From assembly GCA_011050465.1 (NCBI GenBank), contig DRFQ01000001.1, positions 1-37,224 on the forward strand: DNA of 37,224 nucleotides. Reading direction: 5' to 3'. Position numbers and translations under genes: made by a program. Position 1 is the first letter of the stretch. Each line of letters begins with the position of its first letter. Below, piece by piece: positions 8,819 to 17,042 of the stretch. A model generated the notes under the pieces. It was given only the letters and a program-made list of their open reading frames with translations, did not search any database and was not told the origin of the DNA. This DNA is from Candidatus Nealsonbacteria bacterium. GTDB taxonomy: Bacteria > Patescibacteriota > Minisyncoccia > Minisyncoccales > RBG-13-36-15.

Positions 8819-9019
8819 CTATTTCTTTGTTAAGTTTATGATTTCCTTTGCTGATTTTTTATCAATTTTTCTAACAACAAAATTGTTCTGCAAAATTACG
8901 TAATCTCCCACTTTTGTCTTAATTAAAGAACCGCTGGCCGATTTTTCTTGACCAGCTTCCTTAATAATAATCTTTTTATTTTTAATAGCAGTTATTTTAA
9001 CGGGTATTGCCAAGCACAT
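8819..9019 (-). CDS. hypC: Hydrogenase maturation factor HypC
   Basis: 66 residues starting with the family signature MCLAIP; Cys2 is the residue that binds the Fe(CN)2CO unit and the large-subunit precursor. The rest (VKITAIKNKKIIIKEAG, VGDYVILQNNFVVRKID) is the small beta-barrel of HypC/HybG. It is the only Hyp protein in the window; HypA, B, D, E and F must be elsewhere if the hydrogenase is matured normally. It is the first gene of the run hypC - EamA - DUF6390-like - small - large subunit. The gap to nnrD is 43 bases with no clear terminator. Confidence 0.92.
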   Translation of the reverse strand: MCLAIPVKITAIKNKKIIIKEAGQEKSASGSLIKTKVGDYVILQNNFVVRKIDKKSAKEIINLTKK

Positions 9020-9062
9020 TTTTTTCGATTCACGAAAACTGTTCTCGTTAAATTAATTGTGG

Positions 9063-9932
9063 CTATATTTTTGATAAAACCTCGGGAATGGCTTCGATTA
9101 CATCGGTGGCCGTCAATGATTCGCCTAATTTTTTAGCAGCTCTTTCACCGGCCAAACCATTAATATGGGCTGCCCCGCATCCTGCCTCAAAGGCATTGAC
9201 TCCTCTGGCTAAAATGGCTCCTGCTATTCCAGCCAATGTGTCACCAGTTCCTCCCACGGTCATAAAAGAACTGCCGGTTTTATTTTGAGCTACTTCTTTG
9301 CCGTCTGAAATTATATCTGTTCCTCCTTTGAGTAAAATTGTCGTCTGCAATCTTTGAGCCTCTTCTTGGACAACTTTTTCTTTGTCTTTATCTGAAAGAT
9401 GATGAACTTCTTTGTTGGTTAAAACAAAAAATTCATGAGAATGAGGGGTTATTAAAAAATTTTTACCAGAAATTACTCCTGGCCGTTTGCCGATAGCATG
9501 AATGGCATCGGCATCAATAACACAAGGGGTAAAATTCTGAGATAGAAATTCTAAAATTGCCTCTTGGGTTTTTTCCGATCTACCCATTCCCCCTCCAATT
9601 ACTACTGCTGTCTTCCCACGAGAAACAGCTTCAGCTGATTCAATCATTCCCAATAAAATCGCTACATGTTCTTTGGTCAGCCAATCTCCTTTTAAAGGAT
9701 ATGCTGCCAAATTTGGGGAGAAGGAAGCAATAATGTCAGCCGCTCTTTTGGGGGCAATAACTCTAACCATATCTACTCCTGCTTTAAAAGCAGCCAAAGC
9801 TACTAAGGCCGGTGCGCCCGAATAGAACTCCGATCCCCCAATGACCGTTAACAGCCCATAGTCGTATTTTTTTCCCGTCGGTGGTCGTTTGGGATAAATT
9901 TTTTTTAATATTTCCCTAGTAATTTCTTGCAT
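9063..9932 (-). CDS. nnrD: ADP-dependent NAD(P)HX dehydratase
   Basis: Repairs hydrated NADH/NADPH (S-NAD(P)HX) using ADP or ATP; cytosolic, ribokinase fold. 289 residues, corresponding only to the C-terminal domain of YjeF/Nnr; the epimerase domain (NnrE) is absent. Motifs: TVIGGSEFYSGAPALVA at the N-terminus, CVIDADAIHA, FLITPHSHEF, and KTGSSFMTVGGTGDTLAGI, which carries the catalytic Asp. It may be upstream in the same transcript as the hydrogenase genes, which fits a pathway that turns over nicotinamide cofactors, but that link is inference. A nested inverted repeat ends 8 bases before its ATG. Confidence 0.92.
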   Translation of the reverse strand: MQEITREILKKIYPKRPPTGKKYDYGLLTVIGGSEFYSGAPALVALAAFKAGVDMVRVIAPKRAADIIASFSPNLAAYPLKGDWLTKEHVAILLGMIESAEAVSRGKTAVVIGGGMGRSEKTQEAILEFLSQNFTPCVIDADAIHAIGKRPGVISGKNFLITPHSHEFFVLTNKEVHHLSDKDKEKVVQEEAQRLQTTILLKGGTDIISDGKEVAQNKTGSSFMTVGGTGDTLAGIAGAILARGVNAFEAGCGAAHINGLAGERAAKKLGESLTATDVIEAIPEVLSKI

Positions 9933-9939
9933 ATAAGCT

Positions 9940-10063
9940 CGACACTAATACACCGATGGAACACCAATGTCACTAATCATTATTCGTATCATTGGTGCTT
10001 AATTAACCTGCGGGGAGTCTCGCTCTTTCTAAAGAAAGAGCGATCCAGCGTAAATTGGTGTCG
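9940..10063. repeat. Nested inverted repeat with two inner hairpins, filling the galU-nnrD gap
   Basis: The outer arms CGACACTAAT (9940-9949) and ATTGGTGTCG (10054-10063) pair over 10 bp with one G-T. Inside are two perfect hairpins: CACCAATG/CATTGGTG (9962-9969, 9990-9997) and CGCTCTTTC/GAAAGAGCG (10021-10029, 10034-10042, loop TAAA). The element starts 3 bases after the galU stop and ends 8 bases before the nnrD ATG. It would fold as a three-way junction in RNA or single-stranded DNA. No T-run follows the second hairpin on the minus strand, so termination is not the obvious role. Confidence 0.75.
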
Positions 10064-10065
10064 GG

Positions 10066-10950
10066 TTATATTATTTCTTTTAAATATTTCTTTAATTCGG
10101 GGCCAAATTCAGGATGTTTTAAAGAGAGGTAAAGGTGAGATTTTAACCAACCAAGCTTGTTTCCACACTCTAACCACTCTCCTTCGATCTCGTAGCCATA
10201 AATTATTTTACCATCTTTTATCATTTTAGCCAAAGCCTGACTGAGATGAATTTCTTTGTTCTTGGCGGAGGAAATTTTTTTAAGGTAATCGAACACTTCG
10301 GGGGTAATAATATACCTACCGACAATTGCCAGATTTGAAGGGGCGGTTCCTTCCGGGGGTTTTTCAACAATTTCCTTTATTTTATAAATGCGATTGGCAA
10401 TTTTTTCTACCCCGACTACTCCATAAAAAGGCAGTCTTTCTGGCGGCACTTTCTTAAGGGCTAAAATTGGAGCTTGGGAAGTTTTAAAGGCTTGTTTTAA
10501 TTGAGAAAGACAGGGTATTTTAGAATCGATTATATCATCGCTAAAGAAAATGGCTGCGGGTTCTTTGTTGATCATATTTTTTGCCAATAAAATAGCTTGC
10601 CCATCGCCTAATGGTTCTTTTTGAATGACGAAAGAAAAAGAAATTTTTTTTGCAAGTTCTTGAATTTTTTTCAGCTCCTCTAAAAGATCTTCTCTTTTTC
10701 TTTCTTTTAAGATTTTTTCTAATTTCGGAGTTCTTTTGAAATATTCTGAAATTTCCTTTTTGCTTGAAGGAATAACAAAAATAATTTTTTCAATCCCGGC
10801 AGTTAAAGCTTCCTCGATAAGACAATGAACCATCGGTTTATCCACCAAAGGTAAAAATTCTTTACTTACGACCTTCGACAAAGGAAGGAATCTTGTTCCC
10901 AGTCCGGCAAGAGGAAAAATGGCTTTTTTTATTTCTTTTGATTCGGCCAT
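10066..10950 (-). CDS. galU: UTP-glucose-1-phosphate uridylyltransferase
   Basis: Makes UDP-glucose from UTP and glucose-1-phosphate for cell-surface glycans. 294 residues, full length for bacterial GalU. The nucleotide-binding start is FPLAGLGTRFLPLSK, then KEFLPLVDKPM, EPLGDGQAI, FFSDDIID (metal-binding Asp), VVGVEKI and EKPPEGTAPSNLAIVGRYI, ending with EWLECGNKLGWL. All main GalU motifs are present. Its start is separated from ftsZ by a terminator, so it probably has its own promoter. Translation start ATG at 10950 is supported by the motif-proximal N-terminus. Confidence 0.95.
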   Translation of the reverse strand: MAESKEIKKAIFPLAGLGTRFLPLSKVVSKEFLPLVDKPMVHCLIEEALTAGIEKIIFVIPSSKKEISEYFKRTPKLEKILKERKREDLLEELKKIQELAKKISFSFVIQKEPLGDGQAILLAKNMINKEPAAIFFSDDIIDSKIPCLSQLKQAFKTSQAPILALKKVPPERLPFYGVVGVEKIANRIYKIKEIVEKPPEGTAPSNLAIVGRYIITPEVFDYLKKISSAKNKEIHLSQALAKMIKDGKIIYGYEIEGEWLECGNKLGWLKSHLYLSLKHPEFGPELKKYLKEII

Positions 10951-10989
10951 ATATTCTATGTTATCACAAAAGCATTATCTATATCAAAA

Positions 10990-11014
10990 ACAAAAAACCC
11001 CGACTTTCCGGAGT
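10990..11014 (-). terminator. Rho-independent terminator after ftsZ
   Basis: On the minus strand ACTCCG (complement of 11009-11014) pairs with CGGGGT (complement of 10997-11002, one G-T) around GAAAGT, followed by TTTTTTG. It starts about 12 bases after the ftsZ stop. Confidence 0.8.
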
Positions 11015-11026
11015 GCTTGTTAATCT

Positions 11027-12433
11027 TTATCTTAACTTTAGCGATTTTTTTCGCAGAAAAGCCGGTGCGTCCCATTCGTTTTCCCGACTCACTATCTCTT
11101 TCTCCATCTTCTTTAACTCTTCTTTTAGATCTAAGGCTGTTTTGCTGACTTTAATATTAATTCTTTTCTCTCCATCTTTCCTGCCCCCCAAGCTAAACAG
11201 CCTCTTTCTGAGAGATTTCTCCTTTATTTCTTTCTTTATAGAATTCGATCGGGTTTCTTTTTTCCCTTTTGTTTTGATTTCCTTGACTCCTTCGGCCTCT
11301 TTCTTGACTTTCGTTTTCTTTTCACAGCCTACAGCTAATAAAGTAATTTTGATTTTGTTTTGATAGTTATCTTTTTGAGAAAGTCCGAAAATAATTTTGG
11401 CCTTAGGGTTAAAGCTTGAAATAACTTTGCTTATTCTTTCTACTTCATTAATGGTTAAATTTTTGGAGCCTATAATATTAAATAAAATTCTTTCGGCTCC
11501 CTGAATCCCATATTCATAAAGCGGGCTCTGAAGAATTTTTTTCACTCCTTCTTCGGCCCGATTGTCTCCCTGAACTTCGACTGTAGCTAAATAGGCCAAT
11601 CTACCCCTTCCCTCTAAAACAGCTTTTACGTCGGCAAAATCAATATTAATTAAGCCTGACAAATAAATCATTTCAATTAAACCTTCAAGGTTTTCAGCTA
11701 AAATCTTATTTATAACTGATAACGCTTCTTTAAGAGGAGTTTTCTGGTCAATTATTTGAAAAATTTTATTATTGGGAATAATTGAAAAAGCGTTTAGATT
11801 TGGCTTCAGTTTTTCTAAAGAGGCCTCAGCGATTTCTTTTCTCTTTTTTCCTTCAAAATCAAAGGGTAAAGTGAAAATACCCAAGGTAAGATTTTTTGAA
11901 TCTCTAGCTGCTTTAGCAAAAACTGGCAAAGCCCCTGATCCTGCTCCGCCCCCCAAGGTAGCTACCAAGATTGAAAGATCTTCTCCTTGGAATACCTTCT
12001 TGATCCTTTCTTTCTCATCTAAGGCGGCTGTTTCTCCTAATTGAGGATTCATTCCTGTTCCCAGGCCTTGGGTTAGTTTTTGTCCGAATTGAAAGCGTTT
12101 TGCTGTTTTAGCCGACGATCTCAAGGATTGTAAATCAGTATTGGCCACTAAAAATTTTACCCTCTTTAACTTAGGGGCAATCGCTGAGACAATTGAGCTT
12201 CCTCCTCCGCCAATCCCAACCACTTTTATCCTAATTCCTCGAAATTGAAACGAAGAAATGATCTTTTTTTCAATTTCCTTTTTTTGTTTTTTCCTAGCTA
12301 TTCCTCCCTTCTTAACAACCCTTCTTTGTCTCGCCTTCTTCTTTGTCCGTCTCTTCGACGGACGTGCCGAAGTAGCCTCATCGGCTACTCGCCGAAAGTG
12401 GCGAAAGGCACGTTTTCGAGATTTTTTTGGCAT
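11027..12433 (-). CDS. ftsZ: FtsZ cell-division GTPase with long basic N-terminal extension
   Basis: Tubulin-like GTPase that forms the division ring. 468 residues. The tubulin core begins near residue 68 (IRIKVVGIGGGGSS); the GTP-binding loop is GGGAGSG instead of the usual GGGTGTG; the T7 catalytic loop NIDFADV is intact; the C-terminal tail ends with EWDAPAFLRKK, the peptide that binds FtsA or ZipA. A charged linker (about residues 365-445) precedes the tail. Residues 1-60 are about half Lys/Arg and have no counterpart I know in FtsZ; residues 7-30 are encoded by a nested palindrome. No in-frame ATG, GTG or TTG lies between residue 1 and the core, so ATG 12433 is the best start, though no clear ribosome site precedes it. 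A terminator follows. Confidence 0.92.
   Translation of the reverse strand: MPKKSRKRAFRHFRRVADEATSARPSKRRTKKKARQRRVVKKGGIARKKQKKEIEKKIISSFQFRGIRIKVVGIGGGGSSIVSAIAPKLKRVKFLVANTDLQSLRSSAKTAKRFQFGQKLTQGLGTGMNPQLGETAALDEKERIKKVFQGEDLSILVATLGGGAGSGALPVFAKAARDSKNLTLGIFTLPFDFEGKKRKEIAEASLEKLKPNLNAFSIIPNNKIFQIIDQKTPLKEALSVINKILAENLEGLIEMIYLSGLINIDFADVKAVLEGRGRLAYLATVEVQGDNRAEEGVKKILQSPLYEYGIQGAERILFNIIGSKNLTINEVERISKVISSFNPKAKIIFGLSQKDNYQNKIKITLLAVGCEKKTKVKKEAEGVKEIKTKGKKETRSNSIKKEIKEKSLRKRLFSLGGRKDGEKRINIKVSKTALDLKEELKKMEKEIVSRENEWDAPAFLRKKSLKLR
12345..12413. repeat. Nested palindrome inside the 5' coding end of ftsZ
   Basis: ACGTGCC (12362-12368) pairs with GGCACGT (12407-12413). Inside are AGTAGCC/GGCTACT (12371-12377, 12383-12389) and CGCC/GGCG (12390-12393, 12400-12403). 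Immediately outside is a third hairpin, GTCCGTC/GACGGAC (12345-12351, 12357-12363). All arms are perfect. The whole unit is translated as FtsZ residues 7-30. Architecture matches the intergenic elements at 9940 and 16781. Confidence 0.75.
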
Positions 12434-12464
12434 TAGTTTAATATAAAATTTAGCAAACGTGTTG

Positions 12465-13637
12465 TCAACTTATTAAGTTGGCTAAAAATTGGATGCCGAA
12501 AAGATAATAAACTCCGAGTAATAAAAGAACAACTGCTCCAATTAAAGTAGCCCAGGTAACAAATCTGCCAGAAGCTAACCAAATGGTCGAGGTAAAAACA
12601 GCTATCAGAAAGATAATAAATTCATCAAGCATATAGAAAAAAATAAAGATAGCAATATATATCAAAGATTGAAATGTGGGGAGCTGGGATTGGGTTAAAA
12701 TACCAACAAAAGCCAGAGGAACAACGGCTGAACAAGGAAACTCTACAACGGTAATTATAAAAGCAAATAGAAAGATACTGCCTACTATGAGAAAGAAATT
12801 TCCGGGCTTTTTGAGAAGCTCTTTCATCTTTAAAGAAATTTTTGAAACTATCCCTTTTCCGTCATCTATCTCGCAGGTCGGCCCTTGTTTTCTAAACTTA
12901 AAAAATTGCCTTAAAAGATAAATCCCTCCCCCTATACCCAAAAGGCCTATTAGGGTCTCCATTATCCTTAAATAGGGGCTCAAAAGAGAAAAAAGCTTAT
13001 ACCAAAATAATATTAAAATTCCGTAAATCATAGCCGTAGTTAAAATATATGTTCCGCCAAAAATCAACATTTTTATTCTTGATTTCAAGACTAAAACCAA
13101 GCCTAAAATTAAAATTAAAGCTCCTAACGAACAAACATTAAAACCATCTAAAGCTCCCAGGACTACAGCTAAAGCTAAAAGAGAAAATTTTGAGATATCA
13201 ATTTCTCCGAAAAAGGGGAGAGAAATTTTTTTATCTGGCCCTCCAGATTCGTTTGGTTGTAAAGAATCTTCAATGAACTCTAAAATATAATTTTCTATAT
13301 CTCGACCAATTTTTTCGCTGAAACCTGTAAAATATCGTCCTTCAATGAAAGTTATAGGTACCACCCCCTGGCTCTCTGGGGGAACCTCATAGTTTTGATA
13401 AAATTCTTTTAACAGATCAACGTTTTCTTGATTGGAAATAACAAACTTCTTAACTTCAATTTCGGAATATTTCTTTTCTAATTCTTCTAAAAATATTTTC
13501 TCTTGAGCACAATAGGGGCAGGTGGTGCTATAAAAAAAATTCACCTCTTTTGAGGGACTATTTTGGGCAAGAGTAAAATTCGCCAAACTTCCGAAAACAA
13601 TAATCGGCAATAAAAAAATGGAAAACTTTTTAAACAT
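12465..13637 (-). CDS. Exported glutaredoxin-like domain fused to a CcdA/DsbD-type membrane domain
   Basis: 390 residues from ATG 13637; a TTG 18 bases upstream also opens the frame, but the ATG begins a classic signal peptide (MFKKFSIFLLPIIVFG, cut after LAQ). Then comes a thioredoxin-fold domain with C40-P-Y-C43 and VVPITFI (cis-Pro loop). From about residue 150 a membrane domain of about seven segments follows, with single Cys residues in FNVCSLGA and VEFPCSAVVP, as in CcdA/DsbD. It probably passes electrons from the cytoplasm to its own exported CPYC site and on to secreted thiol proteins. It is the last gene after copA, beyond a terminator, and an inverted repeat (13645-13682) sits just before its start. 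Confidence 0.85.
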   Translation of the reverse strand: MFKKFSIFLLPIIVFGSLANFTLAQNSPSKEVNFFYSTTCPYCAQEKIFLEELEKKYSEIEVKKFVISNQENVDLLKEFYQNYEVPPESQGVVPITFIEGRYFTGFSEKIGRDIENYILEFIEDSLQPNESGGPDKKISLPFFGEIDISKFSLLALAVVLGALDGFNVCSLGALILILGLVLVLKSRIKMLIFGGTYILTTAMIYGILILFWYKLFSLLSPYLRIMETLIGLLGIGGGIYLLRQFFKFRKQGPTCEIDDGKGIVSKISLKMKELLKKPGNFFLIVGSIFLFAFIITVVEFPCSAVVPLAFVGILTQSQLPTFQSLIYIAIFIFFYMLDEFIIFLIAVFTSTIWLASGRFVTWATLIGAVVLLLLGVYYLFGIQFLANLIS

Positions 13638-13644
13638 AGTTTTT

Positions 13645-13682
13645 ATAGTTATCAAACCGGTCGCTCAGCGCCCTGTAACTAT
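13645..13682. repeat. Short inverted repeat abutting the start of the CcdA-fusion gene
   Basis: ATAGTTA (13645-13651) pairs with TAACTAT (13676-13682); the interior is GC-rich and holds the palindrome ACCGGT. In the transcript the hairpin ends 7 bases before the ATG at 13637 and could limit ribosome access. Function is inference. Confidence 0.45.
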
Positions 13683-13739
13683 TCCTCAATTAAAAGATAA
13701 CTTAAATTTTCCCTTTTGACAATATTGTAGCCCTAAAAC

Positions 13740-13773
13740 AAAAAGGCCTCGATTCCTTACGGAACGAGGCTTT
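13740..13773 (-). terminator. Strong rho-independent terminator downstream of copA
   Basis: GCCTCG-A-TTCC (13746-13756) pairs with GGAA-CGAGGC (13761-13770), loop TTAC, one bulged A. On the minus strand it is followed by CCTTTTTGTTTT. It lies about 200 bases past copA and right after a TAA in one frame of the Cys-rich stretch at 13776-13955. Confidence 0.85.
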
Positions 13774-13775
13774 AA

Positions 13776-13955
13776 ATCTGACTCTGTTGTTTCCAACATC
13801 GAGGATCTTCTCCGAGAAAGTCCCCGTTTGCCAAAGCAGCCCCCCCCCCTACAACCGCCACAAGCAAATTTGTATTGGTATTCGCCACACTTCAACAATC
13901 TCAGGACAATTAGCTCTCGGTCAAAAAATGGTTGACGGTCGAAAATTGAATTTTA
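13776..13955 (-). other. Possible small Cys-rich gene with a ten-G tract, perhaps frameshifted
   Basis: The region between copA and the terminator has an open minus-strand frame from 13952 with no ATG (first usable start TTG 13898). It reads KCGEYQYKFACGGCRGGG and then meets a run of ten G (plus strand C at 13840-13849). As given, the frame continues through the terminator to 13686. If the run were nine G, it would end with a TAA directly before the terminator hairpin, which is the layout expected of a real gene. So this may be a small Cys-rich metal-binding protein with a sequencing error or a slippery tract. It may also be non-coding. I do not recognise a family. Confidence 0.3.
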
Positions 13956-13970
13956 TTGTTTTGATTGATC

Positions 13971-16415
13971 TTATAGTTTTGACTTGTATCTTTTCATTGA
14001 AAGGGAATTCAGAATAACACTTATCGAAGAAAAGGCCATGGCAGCTGCGGCAATAACCGGATTTAAAAGAAAACCGAAGAAAGGATACAAAATTCCAGCA
14101 GCTATTGGAATACCGACCGTATTGTAAAAAAAGGCCCAAAATAAATTTTGCCTGATTTTTCTGACGGTATAAGAGCTCAAATCAATGGAGGTAACAACAT
14201 CTCTTAAATCATCTTTGATTAAAACGATATTGCCAGTTTCCATGGCTACATCAGTTCCAGAACCTAAAGCTATACCAATATCTGCTTGAGCTAAAGCCGG
14301 CGCATCATTAATACCATCGCCCACAAAAGCAACGACTTTCTGCGCTTTTTGCAATTCTTTAACCTTTTCGGCCTTATCTTGAGGCAAAACCTGGGCCATC
14401 ACTCTGTCTTCTTTGATGCCTAATTGTTTAGCAATGGCTTGTGCTGTTCTTTTATTGTCTCCTGTAATTAACCAAACTTCTTTTTTCATTTTTTGAAGCT
14501 TTTCCACGGCTTCTTTGGAAAATTCTTTTAAGGTATCGGCTAAAGCTAAAAAGCCAGCGATTTTTTGATCAATGGCTAAAATTATTACTGTTTTTCCTTT
14601 ATTTTCCAGCTCTTCCAATTTTTTCTCAGTCTCTGGATTAATTTCTATTCCCTTGTCTGATATAAACATCCTATTGCCAACAAAAATCATCTTATCTTGG
14701 TATTGACATTCTATTCCTTTTCCAGCAACTGTCTGATAGTTTTTACCTTCCTCAATCTTTAATCCTTCTTTCTCGGCCTTTTTAATTATGGCTTTACCAA
14801 GAGGATGTTCTGATCCTCTTTCGGCAATAGCAGTTAATCTTAAAATTTCATTTTGGCTAATCTCGAAATGCACGATATCTGTAACTTCCGGCTCTCCTTT
14901 CGTCAAAGTACCTGTTTTGTCAAAAATTACCGCCTGGAGTTTATGAGCAGTTTCCAAGGCTGCTCCACCTTTTATTAAAATGCCTTTTTCGGCCCCAAGC
15001 CCTGTTCCAACCATAATAGCTGTCGGCGTGGCTATGCCCAAAGCACAGGGGCAGGCAATAATTAAAACAGCGACGAAAATTATTAAGGCGAATAAAAATG
15101 GCTGGCCAGCTATGAAATACCAAAATCCAAATGACAAAACGGCGATAACAATAACTACCGGTACAAAATAAGAAGCTATCTTATCGGCCAATCTTTGAAT
15201 CGGAGCTTTTGACGTTAGGGCTTCTTCAACAATTTTAATAATTTGAGCTAAAAGAGTGTCTTTGCCAACCTTGGTTGCCTGGAATTTTAAAAGCCCGGAT
15301 AAATTCATTGTCGCCCCGATAATCTCCTCGCCCACTTTTTTGCCAACCGGCATTGATTCACCGGTGATAACTTTCTCATCAACCGAGGAATAACCTTCTA
15401 TAATAATCCCGTCAACAGGAATTTTCTCTCCCGGCCTAACCACCACCATATCACCAACTTCAACATCTTTTATTGGTATCTCTACTTCTCTTCCTTCTTT
15501 AATTACCATGGCAACTTTTGGTTGCAAGCCAATTAGTTTTTTAATGGCGGCTGAAGTCTTACCCATGGTAAGTGCTTCTAGTAACTTGCCTAAAATAATT
15601 AAGGCGATAATAATGGTGGCAGTATCAAAATAGACAGCTTTTCCTAAAGTTGGAAAGAAAGCCACGGCAGTACTATAGAAATAGGCAGCTGAAGTCCCGA
15701 CGACAATCAAAGTATTCATATCGCTTGTTTTATTTTTAAGAGCAATCCAAAAACCTTGATAGAATTGCCAGCCGACCCAAAACTGAATAGGAGTCGCTAA
15801 TATCAGCAAAACAACGAAATTCTGCAAAATTCCCGGAACCCAAGGGAACCATTCGGGAAAGCTGCCTAAAAAAATTGGGATACTTAAAATCGCTCCGAAA
15901 AGAAATTTTATTTTCAACATTCTAATTCGCTTTTCCTGGGCAATTTTTTCTTTATCTTCCTCAACTTCTTCCCAATCTTTAGACTTATATCCTGCTCCTT
16001 TAATTTTTTCTTTAATAGCCGCCTGGTTTGTTAATTTTTGATCAAATGAAATTATTGCTTTCTCTAACCCAAAATCTAACCTCACATCATCAATGCCTTC
16101 AATTGATTTCACTGCCTTCTCAACAATTTGAGCGCAATGAGGGTTGTCCATTCCTGTGACTTTTAAAACCAGAACTTGCTTTCCTTTAGCTATTTCTTCT
16201 TTTTCAGGAATAATTAAATCGTATCCTAATTGTTGGACTTCTTTTTTAACTTTCGGCAAGCTAACTGTTTTTTCGTCAAATTCTAAGCTCATTTGAGCCA
16301 AAGGGAAATTAACCTGACAGGATTTGACGCCGGAAATTTTTGACAAGCTTTCCTCAATCTTCCTAACGCAGGATGCGCAATGCATGCCATGAATTTTTAA
16401 AATTTCTTTTTTCAT
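13971..16415 (-). CDS. copA: Copper-transporting P1B-type ATPase
   Basis: Exports Cu(I) from the cytoplasm at the cost of ATP. 814 residues. Two N-terminal HMA metal domains: the first has GMHCASC (residues 10-16); the second reads GMDNPHC (88-94), keeping only one Cys. Then follow membrane segments, the actuator TGES ([10 protein letters not shown]), the ion-site CPC (IIACPCALG, near 452), the phosphorylation DKTGTLT (near 497), SEHPLG (near 536) and [10 protein letters not shown] (near 698). All catalytic motifs are present. Cu(I) specificity is inferred from CPC and the copper-type CsoR nearby; silver would also fit. A strong terminator lies downstream. Confidence 0.95.
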   Translation of the reverse strand: MKKEILKIHGMHCASCVRKIEESLSKISGVKSCQVNFPLAQMSLEFDEKTVSLPKVKKEVQQLGYDLIIPEKEEIAKGKQVLVLKVTGMDNPHCAQIVEKAVKSIEGIDDVRLDFGLEKAIISFDQKLTNQAAIKEKIKGAGYKSKDWEEVEEDKEKIAQEKRIRMLKIKFLFGAILSIPIFLGSFPEWFPWVPGILQNFVVLLILATPIQFWVGWQFYQGFWIALKNKTSDMNTLIVVGTSAAYFYSTAVAFFPTLGKAVYFDTATIIIALIILGKLLEALTMGKTSAAIKKLIGLQPKVAMVIKEGREVEIPIKDVEVGDMVVVRPGEKIPVDGIIIEGYSSVDEKVITGESMPVGKKVGEEIIGATMNLSGLLKFQATKVGKDTLLAQIIKIVEEALTSKAPIQRLADKIASYFVPVVIVIAVLSFGFWYFIAGQPFLFALIIFVAVLIIACPCALGIATPTAIMVGTGLGAEKGILIKGGAALETAHKLQAVIFDKTGTLTKGEPEVTDIVHFEISQNEILRLTAIAERGSEHPLGKAIIKKAEKEGLKIEEGKNYQTVAGKGIECQYQDKMIFVGNRMFISDKGIEINPETEKKLEELENKGKTVIILAIDQKIAGFLALADTLKEFSKEAVEKLQKMKKEVWLITGDNKRTAQAIAKQLGIKEDRVMAQVLPQDKAEKVKELQKAQKVVAFVGDGINDAPALAQADIGIALGSGTDVAMETGNIVLIKDDLRDVVTSIDLSSYTVRKIRQNLFWAFFYNTVGIPIAAGILYPFFGFLLNPVIAAAAMAFSSISVILNSLSMKRYKSKL

Positions 16416-16487
16416 AATAGTTATTTTAAGTTTATTTTTTAATTGTAATATTTTTGGGGATTATCTTCAAATTTCTTAAAACATTAC

Positions 16488-16736
16488 TTACCTTCTAGAA
16501 ACATCATAGGCCAGGCCCATGGAAATAATAATGTGGCCCAAAAGGACAACCGAATAAGGATAGCTTATTGCCTCAAAACCTAAAACGAATAATGCATACC
16601 AATGAACTAAAATATACCCTAAAATCAACAGCCAGCCAAAAACAGCCCTTTCGCCTTTATAAATATAGCCGCTGCCCCAGATTAAAAAATTCAAGAGGAC
16701 GGACAAAAATAAATTGTTACGAGCAATGGAAATCAT
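16488..16736 (-). CDS. Small integral membrane protein (TM2-like)
   Basis: 82 residues with three hydrophobic stretches. LLNFLIWGSGYIYKGERA followed by a second helix recalls TM2-type small membrane proteins (proline/glycine turn, Y-x-G-x-R). Function unknown. It lies 72 bases upstream of copA and probably shares its transcript. An AAAGGTCAG motif is found 26 bases before its ATG. Confidence 0.7.
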   Translation of the reverse strand: MISIARNNLFLSVLLNFLIWGSGYIYKGERAVFGWLLILGYILVHWYALFVLGFEAISYPYSVVLLGHIIISMGLAYDVSRR

Positions 16737-16762
16737 AATATAAAGTTTACCCTAAATAATTT

Positions 16763-16773
16763 TTCTGACCTTT
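16763..16773 (-). promoter_or_regulatory. AAAGGTC-type leader motif
   Basis: Minus-strand AAAGGTCAGAA, 26 bases before the ATG at 16736. Weakest of five related sites (see also 24980, 26187, 26468 and 28508). Confidence 0.25.
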
Positions 16774-16780
16774 ACACCCA

Positions 16781-16849
16781 CACCATAACGAGGACAGAGC
16801 ACCGAAGGTGTCAAGATTGACAAAGTCAGTCCTCATTAATGGTATGGTG
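16781..16849. repeat. Nested inverted repeat with two inner hairpins, overlapping a gene end
   Basis: The outer arms are CACCATA/TATGGTG (16781-16787, 16843-16849) and GAGGAC/GTCCTC (16790-16795, 16829-16834). Inside are CACC-GAA-GGTG (16800-16810) and TGAC-AAA-GTCA (16818-16828). It overlaps the last five codons of the zinc-ribbon gene ending at 16836 and lies upstream of the 82-residue membrane protein. Confidence 0.65.
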
Positions 16850-17042
16850 GTTTAGATGCTGAGCATTTTTTATCAGAGTAAACACAGACAATACAGCATT
16901 CTTTACTTTCTTTTGGAACAGAAATGATTTTCTGACATTTTTCGCATTTGTGAAATACCAAGCAACCTGTTTGAGGAACTTCGACTTCTTGCACAAAGCC
17001 GCAAAAAGGACATTTTAAATTGGCTATTTCTTTTTTAGTCAT
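16836..17042 (-). CDS. Small Cys-rich zinc-ribbon-like protein related to GDCCVxC proteins
   Basis: 68 residues from ATG 17042, whose A overlaps the stop of the previous gene (TAATG), typical of translational coupling; an upstream ATG at 17057 is possible but less likely. Cys pairs occur in KCPFCG, FHKCEKC and ECCIVCVYSDKKC. The order (CPxCG, Cys-Gly-Cys-containing middle, then a CCxxC-Y-S tail) matches the GDCCVxC family, which is often found with mercury, arsenic or copper genes. GDCC itself reads KECC here. Likely a metal-binding or metal-relay protein; exact role unknown. The last codons overlap a nested inverted repeat. Confidence 0.75.
   Translation of the reverse strand: MTKKEIANLKCPFCGFVQEVEVPQTGCLVFHKCEKCQKIISVPKESKECCIVCVYSDKKCSASKPPYH

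Noticed and set aside
13801-13860. RNase P RNA fragment (GAGAAAGTCCCCG on the plus strand)
   Set aside because: It only weakly resembles the GAGGAAAGTCC core; the following conserved segments are missing.
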